DNA from: Larkinella humicola
GTDB lineage: Bacteria; Bacteroidota; Bacteroidia; Cytophagales; Spirosomataceae
Direction: 5' to 3'
Assembly (NCBI RefSeq): GCF_008727875.1
Contig: NZ_VTWS01000002.1
Span: 806,001-870,000, forward strand
Length of the DNA stretch: 64,000 nucleotides
Part shown: piece after piece, positions 28,232 through 34,884 of the stretch
Layout of the letters: each line of letters starts with the position of its first letter
How positions within the stretch are numbered: the first letter of the stretch is position 1
Made by a program: the position numbers and the translations under genes
Notes under the pieces: generated by a model
What the model was told of the DNA's origin: nothing
Databases searched by the model: none
The model's input: the letters and a program-made list of their open reading frames with translations, nothing else

Positions 28232-28423
28232 TTACAGTTTATTATTATCACTTTTTTTTGATTTTAAGAAAAACACGAAAATAGCTAAAGCAGAAATAAA
28301 GCCAATTATAGTCATAATGTCGTCTTCACTAAGGGATTTAATTTGTTTCCCAAAAAGCAAGAATAGCAACATGAAAGAAACAGCAAAAGCTAATATTGAG
28401 AAAATGTATCGTTTACCATTCAT
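28232..28423 (-). CDS. Small two-helix membrane protein directly after the peptides, immunity candidate
   Basis: A 63-residue protein with two transmembrane helices (about 6-23 and 37-56), separated by a short acidic loop (SLSEDD), and a Lys/Ser-rich C terminus. The ATG of MNGKRYIF was chosen because it gives a positively charged N terminus before the first helix. It lies 56 bp after the second GG-leader peptide on the same strand. This is the classic position for a bacteriocin immunity gene. There is no family match that I can name. Confidence 0.55.
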   Translation of the reverse strand: MNGKRYIFSILAFAVSFMLLFLLFGKQIKSLSEDDIMTIIGFISALAIFVFFLKSKKSDNNKL

Positions 28424-28479
28424 CTTTTGTAGGGAATTAGGTAGTTTGCAATTATTGCAAACTACCTGGTTATTAAAAA

Positions 28480-28680
28480 TTATCGATTCATAGCGTATAT
28501 TGCACAACCGACATTTGAACCAACTAGCCAGGCAACTCCCCAGCCTGACATCGACAATGCAACACCTGCAAGAGGTGCTGATGCAATAAGCATATCAACT
28601 CCAGCAATGCCAGCACAATATCCAGCCGCGAAACCTCCACCTTGTAGAGTTGCAAGTTCCGTTATTGATAAATTCTTCAT
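28480..28680 (-). CDS. Double-glycine leader peptide B (bacteriocin-like)
   Basis: A 66-residue precursor peptide. The leader MKNLSITELATLQGG fits the canonical GG-leader pattern exactly: Leu at -12, Glu at -8, Leu at -7, Leu at -4 and Gly-Gly at -2/-1. The predicted core of 51 residues starts GFAAGYCAG, is Gly/Ala-rich and hydrophobic, has Cys at core positions 7 and 44, and contains GxxxG motifs (GYCAG, GSNVG). The ATG was chosen because it gives a leader of the right length. Its start is 11 bp after the stop of peptide A. Such tandem pairs resemble two-peptide class II bacteriocins; activity is not shown. Confidence 0.8.
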   Translation of the reverse strand: MKNLSITELATLQGGGFAAGYCAGIAGVDMLIASAPLAGVALSMSGWGVAWLVGSNVGCAIYAMNR

Positions 28681-28691
28681 AATTGTTGCAA

Positions 28692-28904
28692 TTATCTGAT
28701 ATATACTGATCCTAACAAACCAGCAGTGCATGCACTAATTCCAGCAGCACCACCTGCGGCAATTGCTGGAATTCCTATTCCAGCAGTCATCAATGAGCCT
28801 GCAAAGGCAAGTACACCTATTCCCGCAACGCAACCTACGCCAGCCCAGGTTTGCCAATCTCCGCCATAAAGATCTTCCATTTGGCACATTTCAATTTTTT
28901 GCAT
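28692..28904 (-). CDS. Double-glycine leader peptide A (bacteriocin-like)
   Basis: A 70-residue precursor with the leader MQKIEMCQMEDLYGG: Ile at -12, Met at -7, Leu at -4 and Gly-Gly at -2/-1. The predicted 55-residue core opens DWQTWAGVGC and is then nearly all Gly, Ala, Ile, Leu and Val. It has Cys at positions 10 and 44 and GxxxG motifs (GCVAG, GGAAG). The two-Cys layout mirrors peptide B, consistent with one disulfide each. The frame is open far upstream, but that part overlaps the glycosyltransferase gene and looks unlike coding sequence. A strong hairpin lies 57 bp upstream of the start. Confidence 0.8.
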   Translation of the reverse strand: MQKIEMCQMEDLYGGDWQTWAGVGCVAGIGVLAFAGSLMTAGIGIPAIAAGGAAGISACTAGLLGSVYIR

Positions 28905-28960
28905 AATGATGTATGTTTTACCGCCATTCCCCGTTGAATGACCCTCCAAACATCGCACTT

Positions 28961-28985
28961 CCCACTGCACTGAGAATGCAGTGGG
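28961..28985. repeat. Perfect 9-bp hairpin upstream of the peptide genes
   Basis: CCCACTGCA and TGCAGTGGG flank a 7-nt loop. In the gene direction the T-run precedes the hairpin rather than following it, so it is not an intrinsic terminator for the glycosyltransferase. It could protect or delimit the 5' end of a processed peptide message. Confidence 0.6.
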
Positions 28986-29004
28986 AAAAAAATGTAGAAA
29001 AATT

Positions 29005-30369
29005 TTAAGATTTTTTTTCACCGAATAACGCAAATAAAGCCGTACTCCCGTCAAAATCCTGCAATTGCTCCCGGAATGCCAATAGTTTTTGCCTGAATTT
29101 TGGCTCCGTCAGCAGTTGAATCATCTTTTGCTCCATGTCCCCCGGGCGGTCTTTGCGCAGATTGCCGGTCAGTCCACAGCCGAAATAGGCCAGCCGGGCG
29201 GTATACCCGTTCTGGTCCCAGGTGTCGTTGAGCGGATAGGCCAGCATGGGAACCCCGCAAAGGACACCTTCCAACACCGAATTGGGGCCGCCGTGCGTTA
29301 CAAACGCGTCGCAATGCCGGAGCATGTCCACCTGCGGGACCCGCTCAAAAATCCAGCCGTTCGGAATACGGTCCGGTAAAACCGCTTTCAATTCCGGCCC
29401 AACCGACAAAATTAACCGCCAGTTGGGTTGCCGGGCTGCGGCTGCGATCAGCCGTTGATAAAATCCCTTGAGCAAACGCGGTTTAGCGTGGGCGTTCGAG
29501 ACGGTTCCCAAGGAAGCATACATCACTTTTACTTCCGGGTTCGTCTGCCGCTCCTGTGAAAGCTGCTTCAACATGGTTTGATAAGACGATGAAGGGTTTT
29601 CTACCCGCTCGGCATCGATCATCAACCCCAGATGCTGTTGAAAGGGATGAAGCGTTCGCTGCGGAAACTCAAAGGCCCGTGGGTACAGAATCCATTCCGG
29701 CAGGTTATCAAAACCGGTATAAAATGTTTTATCACGGCGAATCCGGTGGTCGTCGGGCAAGCCGTTCTGCCGAAACTTTTGCCGGATGATCCGGTGGTTG
29801 CTCCGGCCCAAATACAATAGGGTTTGCCCCAGTTGTTTGAAAGCCCGGTTTCGGTAATAGGTCCGCCACGCCCGACGGATGGCCCCGACGGAATCCTGAC
29901 CGGGAATACGTTGGCTGTTTAAAGGCGGAGTAGCCGCATCTTCATAGGTCGACAACATGGTTTGCAGCAGAATCACCTCGATTCCTTTGTCTTTAATGAA
30001 TGGGTACAACACGATAAAATCAGTGCTGTAATACGAATCGACGAAGATTAGGGCCGGTTTTAATGCTTCGACCGTACGCTGCAAATCGGCAGAGCGGGCG
30101 CGAAATGTTTTATCGGTAAAGCGATCCAGCAACGATTCCAGATACGACTCGCTTTTCTCTTTGTGCGTAGCTTCCTCTACCCCAATTCCAAACGGCAAAC
30201 TCTGCAACCAATGCACCGCGAATCCCTGCCGGTGAATTTGCTGGGCCAGTTCAGGTTTCCCCAAATACCCGTAAACGATCTGATACCCATCGGATTGCAA
30301 CTGCCTCGCCAGTTTGAACGTCAGATTCAAATGGCCGTAAGCCGGAACCATAAAAAAAAGGGCCGTCAT
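29005..30369 (-). CDS. GT1-family (UGT/MGT-like) glycosyltransferase in the peptide locus
   Basis: A 454-residue GT-B glycosyltransferase. The N-terminal acceptor domain starts MTALFFMVPAYGHLNLTFKLARQL, with the His near the N terminus (GH) expected of the catalytic base. The C-terminal donor loop reads VPQVDMLRHCDAFVTHGGPNSVLEGVLCGVPML, then PLNDTWDQNGYTARL, as in macrolide- and UDP-sugar transferases. The start at the internal ATG makes an ATGA overlap with the stop of the HTH regulator. The gene lies between that regulator and the two GG peptides, so it may glycosylate the peptides. It could instead act on a lipid or pigment. The acceptor is unproven. Confidence 0.85.
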   Translation of the reverse strand: MTALFFMVPAYGHLNLTFKLARQLQSDGYQIVYGYLGKPELAQQIHRQGFAVHWLQSLPFGIGVEEATHKEKSESYLESLLDRFTDKTFRARSADLQRTVEALKPALIFVDSYYSTDFIVLYPFIKDKGIEVILLQTMLSTYEDAATPPLNSQRIPGQDSVGAIRRAWRTYYRNRAFKQLGQTLLYLGRSNHRIIRQKFRQNGLPDDHRIRRDKTFYTGFDNLPEWILYPRAFEFPQRTLHPFQQHLGLMIDAERVENPSSSYQTMLKQLSQERQTNPEVKVMYASLGTVSNAHAKPRLLKGFYQRLIAAAARQPNWRLILSVGPELKAVLPDRIPNGWIFERVPQVDMLRHCDAFVTHGGPNSVLEGVLCGVPMLAYPLNDTWDQNGYTARLAYFGCGLTGNLRKDRPGDMEQKMIQLLTEPKFRQKLLAFREQLQDFDGSTALFALFGEKKS

Positions 30370-30695
30370 ACCCATAGCCGGATTAGACTTACAAAGCTTC
30401 CGTGAGCAACGGCAGTAGGCGCACCAAAACCGCCCGACAACTCCTCCATCTGCTCATCTTCTAACTTGCGCCGAAACCGAAAGACCAATTCCCCTTCTTC
30501 GGCATAGTAATACGTTCGTCGGATTGGGCAATACGCCAGCGGAACACCCAGCTCATTGACCAACTCGTCGCGGAGTTTATACCAGGCCCGTTCGCTAATG
30601 CCTAATTTCTGGGCTAATTCTTTGGGAGAACCGGTAGCTCGTTTCCGGACAAGACAATTCAGGGATTCGTACCGATTACAAAGTTTCTGAAGCAT
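30366..30695 (-). CDS. Small HTH regulator heading the peptide locus
   Basis: A 109-residue protein with a helix-turn-helix of the HTH_11/DeoR-like type (about 22-50, GSPKELAQKLGISERAWYKLRDELV), then a short beta region with PLAYCPIRRTYYYAEEGELVFRF. Small proteins of this design are, as I recall, often found beside GG-leader peptide genes in Bacteroidota. Its stop overlaps the glycosyltransferase start by ATGA. A conserved 21-bp site lies 16-36 bp upstream of its own ATG, so it may control itself and the ABC unit. The last 25 residues are poorly conserved in type. Confidence 0.7.
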   Translation of the reverse strand: MLQKLCNRYESLNCLVRKRATGSPKELAQKLGISERAWYKLRDELVNELGVPLAYCPIRRTYYYAEEGELVFRFRRKLEDEQMEELSGGFGAPTAVAHGSFVSLIRLWV

Positions 30696-30710
30696 GGTCT
30701 CTACGAATGG

Positions 30711-30731
30711 TTAGGATTAGTTGTCAGACGT
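30711..30731 (-). promoter_or_regulatory. Shared 21-bp site, copy 1 (upstream of the HTH regulator)
   Basis: The plus strand reads TTAGGATTAGTTGTCAGACG plus T, differing from the copy at 24271 at only two positions. The surrounding CTACG...CGTAG forms a wider dyad. It sits just ahead of the regulator ATG, where a repressor or activator would bind. Confidence 0.6.
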
Positions 30732-30774
30732 AGTTACGAGCCTAAAGTCACACCCGGTCGCCTTTATTTTGAAA

Positions 30775-30792
30775 ACCGTTTGAGCAAACGGT
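30775..30792. repeat. Short inverted repeat ahead of the HTH regulator
   Basis: ACCGTTT-GAGC-AAACGGT is a perfect 7-bp dyad about 80 bp upstream of the regulator. It may be a second operator or a small terminator remnant. Confidence 0.35.
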
Positions 30793-30843
30793 CAATAAAG
30801 TAACTCGAATTTATAGACTGGTATCCAGAAGGTTATAAACGCG

Positions 30844-30870
30844 AAAAGTCGGCCACAGGAGCCGACTTTT
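30844..30870 (-). terminator. Terminator after purQ
   Basis: AAAAGTCGGC and GCCGACTTTT form a perfect 10-bp stem with a 7-nt loop. In the purQ direction the stem ends in a T-run. The hairpin is 26 bp past the purQ stop. Confidence 0.8.
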
Positions 30871-30895
30871 CCAATGTCTTAAACGAACCGGATCG

Positions 30896-31585
30896 TTACA
30901 CCAGAACCGTATTCAGCAACTGCTCCAGAATCAGCCGCCCGTCGGTATTGCCCAACAGCGAATCGGCCGCCCGTTCGGGGTGGGGCATCAGCCCGAACAC
31001 ATTTTTGCGTTCATTGGCCACGCCGGCAATGTTGTCCAGACTGCCGTTCGGATTGGCCTCGTCGGTGATGTTTCCCGCTTCGTCGCAATACCGGAAAATG
31101 ATCTGATCGTTGTCGTTCAGTTCATTCAGGGAATCGGCATCAATGAAATACCGGCCTTCGCCGTGGGCAATGGGGATTTTATAGGCCCGATCGTCCAGAC
31201 CGGCGGTTAGCAAAACGCTCTTCGATTGCGGACGGAGGTAGATATTTTTGCAAACGTATTTCTGGTTGGTGTTTCGCAGCAGAACGCCCGGAACCAGCCG
31301 CGCTTCGGCCAGAATCTGGAAACCATTGCAGATGCCCATCAGGTAACCACCCCGCTCGGCGTGTTTGATCACCTCGTTCATGATGGGCGAAAACCGGGCG
31401 ACGGCCCCCGTGCGGAGGTAGTCCCCGTAGGAAAACCCGCCGGGCAGAATGATGAAATCACAGCCCTGCAAATCGTGGTCTTTGTGCCAGAGTTTGACGA
31501 CATCCTGTTTCAGTTGATCACGCAGCGCGTCGACGGCGTCGTCGTCGCAGTTGGAGCCGGGGAATACTACTACACCGAATTTCAT
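30896..31585 (-). CDS. purQ: Phosphoribosylformylglycinamidine synthase subunit PurQ
   Basis: PurQ is the glutaminase subunit that supplies ammonia to PurL for the fourth step of purine synthesis. The 229-residue protein is a class I glutamine amidotransferase with nucleophile Cys86 in GICNGFQ and the His202/Glu204 pair in MPHPERA. The N-terminal FGVVVFPGSNCDDDA is typical of stand-alone PurQ. The presence of a separate purQ implies a small-type PurL and PurS elsewhere. It appears to be monocistronic, with its own terminator. Confidence 0.95.
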   Translation of the reverse strand: MKFGVVVFPGSNCDDDAVDALRDQLKQDVVKLWHKDHDLQGCDFIILPGGFSYGDYLRTGAVARFSPIMNEVIKHAERGGYLMGICNGFQILAEARLVPGVLLRNTNQKYVCKNIYLRPQSKSVLLTAGLDDRAYKIPIAHGEGRYFIDADSLNELNDNDQIIFRYCDEAGNITDEANPNGSLDNIAGVANERKNVFGLMPHPERAADSLLGNTDGRLILEQLLNTVLV

Positions 31586-31647
31586 ACGTTCTTGGTTTGT
31601 GGCAAAGTTAACACTTGTCGGGCAAAAAAATGCTAAAAACCGTTATT

Positions 31648-32784
31648 TCAGATCAGCGCCCGGCTTTCCATCACCACTTTTTCGTAGTAGGCTTCGTAGT
31701 GCGGCAGAATGCGCGAAATTTCAAACTCCTTCGCCCGCTCCAGCGCGTTATGCTTGAAGGTCGGCAGGTTGTTGTCATCCAGAATGTACAAGGCGTTTTT
31801 TACCATGTCGTCCACATCGCCGACGTTGCTCAAAAAACCGGTCACGCCGTGAACGTTCAGTTCGGGCAGGCCACCGGCGTTCGACGTAATGAGCGGCACT
31901 TCACAAGCCAGCGCTTCCAGAGCGGCCAGGCCGAAACTTTCGTTTTCGGACGGCATCAGGAACAAATCGGCCACCGACAAAACTTCCTCGACCGCATCCA
32001 GCTTGCCCAAAAACCGCACGTCCTGGTAAATGCCCATGTCTCGACACAGTTTCTCGATCCGCGCCCGCTCCGGACCATCGCCTGAAAGTAATAATTTACT
32101 GGGAATCTGCTGGTTGATTTTAGTAAAGATCTCGACCACATCGTCGATTCGCTTCACCCGCCGGAAGTTCGAGGTGTGAACGATCAGCTTCTCGCCATTC
32201 GGGCAAATCGCCATTTTGAAATGGTCTTTCTTCTGCCGTTTGAACCGGTCGAGGTCAATGAAATTCGGAATCACTTCGATGTCCCGGCGAATGGCAAACT
32301 GATCGAGCGTTTCCTGCCGCAGGTGTTCAGAAACCGCCGTTACGCCGTCCGACTCGTTGATGCTGAACGTCACCACCGGTTCGTAAGAGGCATCTTTGCC
32401 CACCAGCGTGATGTCGGTTCCGTGCAGCGTGGTGACGAAAGGAATATGCCGCCCCTGCGCCCGCAAAATCATTTTGGCCATGTAAGCCGCCGATGCGTGC
32501 GGAATGGCGTAATGAACGTGCAATAAATCCAGTTTTTCGTATTGGACGACGTTCACCATCGCGCTGGCCAAAGCCGTTTCATAAGGTGGAAACTGAAACA
32601 GCGGATACGTCGGTATATTGACTTCGTGGTAAAAAACGTTTTCGTTGAAAAAGTCCAACCGGGGCGGTTGCTGGTAGGTAATGAAGTGAACTTTGTGACC
32701 GGCTTTGGCCAGGGCCTTGCCCAGTTCCGTTGCCACCACACCACTTCCCCCGAATGTCGGGTAACACACTATGCCAATTTTCAT
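31648..32784 (-). CDS. bshA: N-acetyl-alpha-D-glucosaminyl L-malate synthase BshA
   Basis: BshA is a GT4 glycosyltransferase that joins UDP-GlcNAc to L-malate, the first step of bacillithiol synthesis. The 378-residue protein starts MKIGIVCYPTFGGSGVVATELGKALA, the diagnostic BshA N terminus. It has LLHVHYAIPHASAAYMAK, VSEHLRQET and a donor loop with PSENESFGLAALEALACEVPLITSNAGG. Upstream in-frame residues are rejected because they are low-complexity and precede this conserved start. The gene indicates that this organism uses bacillithiol as a low-molecular-weight thiol. Confidence 0.94.
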   Translation of the reverse strand: MKIGIVCYPTFGGSGVVATELGKALAKAGHKVHFITYQQPPRLDFFNENVFYHEVNIPTYPLFQFPPYETALASAMVNVVQYEKLDLLHVHYAIPHASAAYMAKMILRAQGRHIPFVTTLHGTDITLVGKDASYEPVVTFSINESDGVTAVSEHLRQETLDQFAIRRDIEVIPNFIDLDRFKRQKKDHFKMAICPNGEKLIVHTSNFRRVKRIDDVVEIFTKINQQIPSKLLLSGDGPERARIEKLCRDMGIYQDVRFLGKLDAVEEVLSVADLFLMPSENESFGLAALEALACEVPLITSNAGGLPELNVHGVTGFLSNVGDVDDMVKNALYILDDNNLPTFKHNALERAKEFEISRILPHYEAYYEKVVMESRALI

Positions 32785-32799
32785 AAAGTAGTAAAATGA

Positions 32800-32866
32800 T
32801 GGAAGGACTGAGGGAGTGAAGGAATGCGGGAGTGATTTTACGGACACTCGTTCACTCCTTCGCTCC
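32800..32866. repeat. Imperfect inverted repeat ahead of bshA
   Basis: A G/A-rich stretch (GAAGGA, GGGAGTG units) is followed by a C/T-rich near-complement (CACTCGTTCACTCCTTC). The pairing has several mismatches. It fills most of the gap between bshA and the divergent UbiA gene and looks like a decayed palindromic spacer. Confidence 0.45.
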
Positions 32867-32967
32867 TCCAATCAGTTCCCATAACATCAATTCCGGTCAA
32901 TTGTGTTCACGGATTCGGTTGGACGGAGAAAGATTTTAGCAGAGCCGGTGATTCGGCCCGGAAACCG

Positions 32968-32975
32968 TATCTTTG
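32968..32975 (+). promoter_or_regulatory. Candidate -7 promoter box for the UbiA gene
   Basis: TATCTTTG matches TAnnTTTG exactly and ends 24 bp ahead of the start codon, giving a short leader. No clear -33 box was seen. Confidence 0.45.
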
Positions 32976-32999
32976 ACTCACTGAATTTCACTTTCGGCT

Positions 33000-33899
33000 A
33001 TGACCCCAAAAGTCCGGAGCCATTCGCCCCGCGCGGGTACTCCGCCATTTTACGTGTACATCCTGGGGTTTCTGCGGTTGATCCGGGTTCAAAACCTGCT
33101 CATCATCGTCGGTACGCAGTATTTTGCCCGCGTCACCCTCATCGGTCCGCGCGACAACTGGACCGGTTTGTTGCTGGATCCAAAGCTCTTTCTGCTTTCT
33201 GTGTCAACGGTTTTGATCGCAGCGGCCGGTTACATCATCAACGATTATTTCGACATCAAGATCGATCTGATCAACAAACCGGATCGGGTCATCATCGGGC
33301 GGTATCTGAAACGGCAAATTGCGATGGGATTACACCAGGGGCTGAATTTTCTGGGCGTCGTGATCGGTTTTTACCTCAGCAAATGGGTTTTCGTCGTCAA
33401 CGTTCTGTCGGTCACATTGCTGTGGTTTTACTCGTCGACCTTCAAACGCCAGCCGTTTATCGGGAATTTTATCGTGGCTCTGCTTACGGCTCTGTCGCTG
33501 ATTGTGCTGGCGGTTTTTTACCGGCAACAAGTCGATTTACTGCTCATCTATGCGTTGTTCTCCTTCGTCATCACGCTGGTTCGGGAAATCATCAAAGACA
33601 TGGAAGACGTAAAAGGCGACGCCCGCTTCGGCTGCCGGACGCTGCCGATCGTCTGGGGTCTGCGCCGGACCAAGCAATTGCTGTACGTTATCATTGCGAC
33701 CTTCATCCTTTCGCTCTTCACCATTGCCCATTCGCTGCAAAACGAGCAATTATTCTGGATGTTCGTCATTCTGCTGGTACCCATTGCGTGGCTCGTCTAC
33801 CGGTTGGTTCGGGCCGACACCAAGCGGGATTTCGCCTACCTGAGTTCACTCTGCAAACTAATTATGCTCATTGGTGTCGTCAGTATGGCCTGGGTCTAA
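33000..33899 (+). CDS. UbiA-family prenyltransferase
   Basis: A 299-residue integral membrane enzyme that joins a polyprenyl group to a small acceptor. The two Asp-rich, Mg-binding motifs are present: NDYFDIKIDLINKPDR (81-96; N81, D85, D89) and DMEDVKGD in the second half. About eight hydrophobic helices fit the family. The short 299-residue form resembles the geranylgeranylglycerol-phosphate transferase-like branch of Bacteroidota; menaquinone MenA and haem CtaB are alternatives. A second long frame overlapping it on the same strand is rejected as a shadow. It is divergent from bshA and followed closely by a secreted protein gene. Confidence 0.87.
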   Translation: MTPKVRSHSPRAGTPPFYVYILGFLRLIRVQNLLIIVGTQYFARVTLIGPRDNWTGLLLDPKLFLLSVSTVLIAAAGYIINDYFDIKIDLINKPDRVIIGRYLKRQIAMGLHQGLNFLGVVIGFYLSKWVFVVNVLSVTLLWFYSSTFKRQPFIGNFIVALLTALSLIVLAVFYRQQVDLLLIYALFSFVITLVREIIKDMEDVKGDARFGCRTLPIVWGLRRTKQLLYVIIATFILSLFTIAHSLQNEQLFWMFVILLVPIAWLVYRLVRADTKRDFAYLSSLCKLIMLIGVVSMAWV

Positions 33900-33975
33900 C
33901 ATCCGTTCACTCAATCCTTTGTTCCGGTCTGGCAAATTTTCGGTAGTTTCCAATTTCGTACCGAACTCCTTTTCC

Positions 33976-34677
33976 ATGAAAACGCTGCTCCTCTTCTTTG
34001 CCCTCGGGTCAAGCACCCTCTTTGCCAATGCCCAGGACTGCCTGGGAATCCAATTTAAGCCAGGAACCAGCTACGAAATGCGGTCCTACAGCGCCAAAGA
34101 CAAACCGGCCGGCCGGATGATATACACCATCAAGAATGTCAAAAGTGAAGGAGGTTCCACCTTGATCAGCGTCGTCATGCAGTCGTTCGACGACAAAGAC
34201 AAACCGGCCCCGGAAATGGCGGTGACGTATACCTGTACGGGGGATGAACTCATCGCCGATCTGTCGGGTGTGGTGCTGGCGACCAATGACGCGATGAAAG
34301 ACATGGAAGTGCGGATTAAAACCAACAAGCTGGTTTATCCCAAACAATTGAGCGCGGGCAGCACCCTGGCCGACGGCGAACTGGAAGCCGAGACCTACAA
34401 CAAAGACACCAAAATGATGGATATGTCCATCAAGGTCGCCAACCGAAAAGTAGAAAGCAAAGAAAGCCTGACAACACCCGCCGGAACGTTCGATGTCTAC
34501 AAAATCGGTTCCGACCTTAATCTGGTTAATAAAGTGATGGGAATTCCCGTCCGGGTTTCGTTCCGCTCCGTCAGCTACCGGGCCGCGGACGTACTGTTTG
34601 ATATCAAAACCGAAACCTACACTAAAAACGGGAAACTGAAAGGGTACACGGTATTGAGTAAACTGAGTGATAAATGA
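33976..34677 (+). CDS. Secreted protein, TapB/DUF3108-like
   Basis: A 233-residue exported protein with a signal peptide (MKTLLLFFALGSSTLFANAQ). The body is beta-rich: FKPGTSYEMRSYSAKDKPAGRMIYTIKNV, then a long strand region ending in FDIKTETYTKNGKLKGYTVLSKL. The pattern resembles DUF3108/TapB-type envelope proteins of Bacteroidota, whose function is not established. Start chosen at the ATG with the signal peptide; the frame is open earlier but overlaps the UbiA 3' end. It begins 76 bp after the UbiA stop and may be co-transcribed. A large foldback repeat lies downstream. Confidence 0.7.
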   Translation: MKTLLLFFALGSSTLFANAQDCLGIQFKPGTSYEMRSYSAKDKPAGRMIYTIKNVKSEGGSTLISVVMQSFDDKDKPAPEMAVTYTCTGDELIADLSGVVLATNDAMKDMEVRIKTNKLVYPKQLSAGSTLADGELEAETYNKDTKMMDMSIKVANRKVESKESLTTPAGTFDVYKIGSDLNLVNKVMGIPVRVSFRSVSYRAADVLFDIKTETYTKNGKLKGYTVLSKLSDK

Positions 34678-34743
34678 GGCCCCTTTATCACTCAGCCCGA
34701 TTATGGCTCTAGAACTTACGTGTGATAGTTATCCTATACTGAT

Positions 34744-34843
34744 GCTTTCTGCCCCTAAATCCCCTAAAGGGGACTTGGACGCGGCAACATCCGGATTCAG
34801 AAAGTCCCCTTTAGGGGATTTAGGGGATTTAGGGGCAGAAAGC
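34744..34843. repeat. Foldback repeat of CCCCTAAA/TTTAGGGG units
   Basis: The left arm (34744-34776) reads GCTTTCTGCCCCTAAAT then CCCCTAAAGGGGACTT. The right arm (34802-34843) is its inverse, with one extra 9-nt TTAGGGGAT unit. The 25-nt centre is unique sequence. It separates the secreted protein gene from the convergent lipoprotein gene. It could act as a bidirectional terminator, but the unit structure suggests a mobile or slippage-derived repeat. Confidence 0.8.
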
Positions 34844-34884
34844 GTCAGTCGCTCTTTCATTCAATTCCAGATCTGACGGTTCAC

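Noticed and set aside
28961-28985. Intrinsic terminator before the peptide genes
   Set aside because: The hairpin is perfect, but in the gene direction the T-run comes before it rather than after; kept only as a hairpin.
29005-30369. Zeaxanthin or macrolide glycosyltransferase
   Set aside because: The GT1 fold fits, but no carotenoid or polyketide genes are nearby; the peptide context is a better guide, so no specific name was given.
32903-33946. 347-residue plus-strand frame overlapping the UbiA gene in another frame
   Set aside because: The Arg/Ser/His-rich translation lacks helices and motifs, while the overlapping frame has both Asp-rich UbiA motifs.
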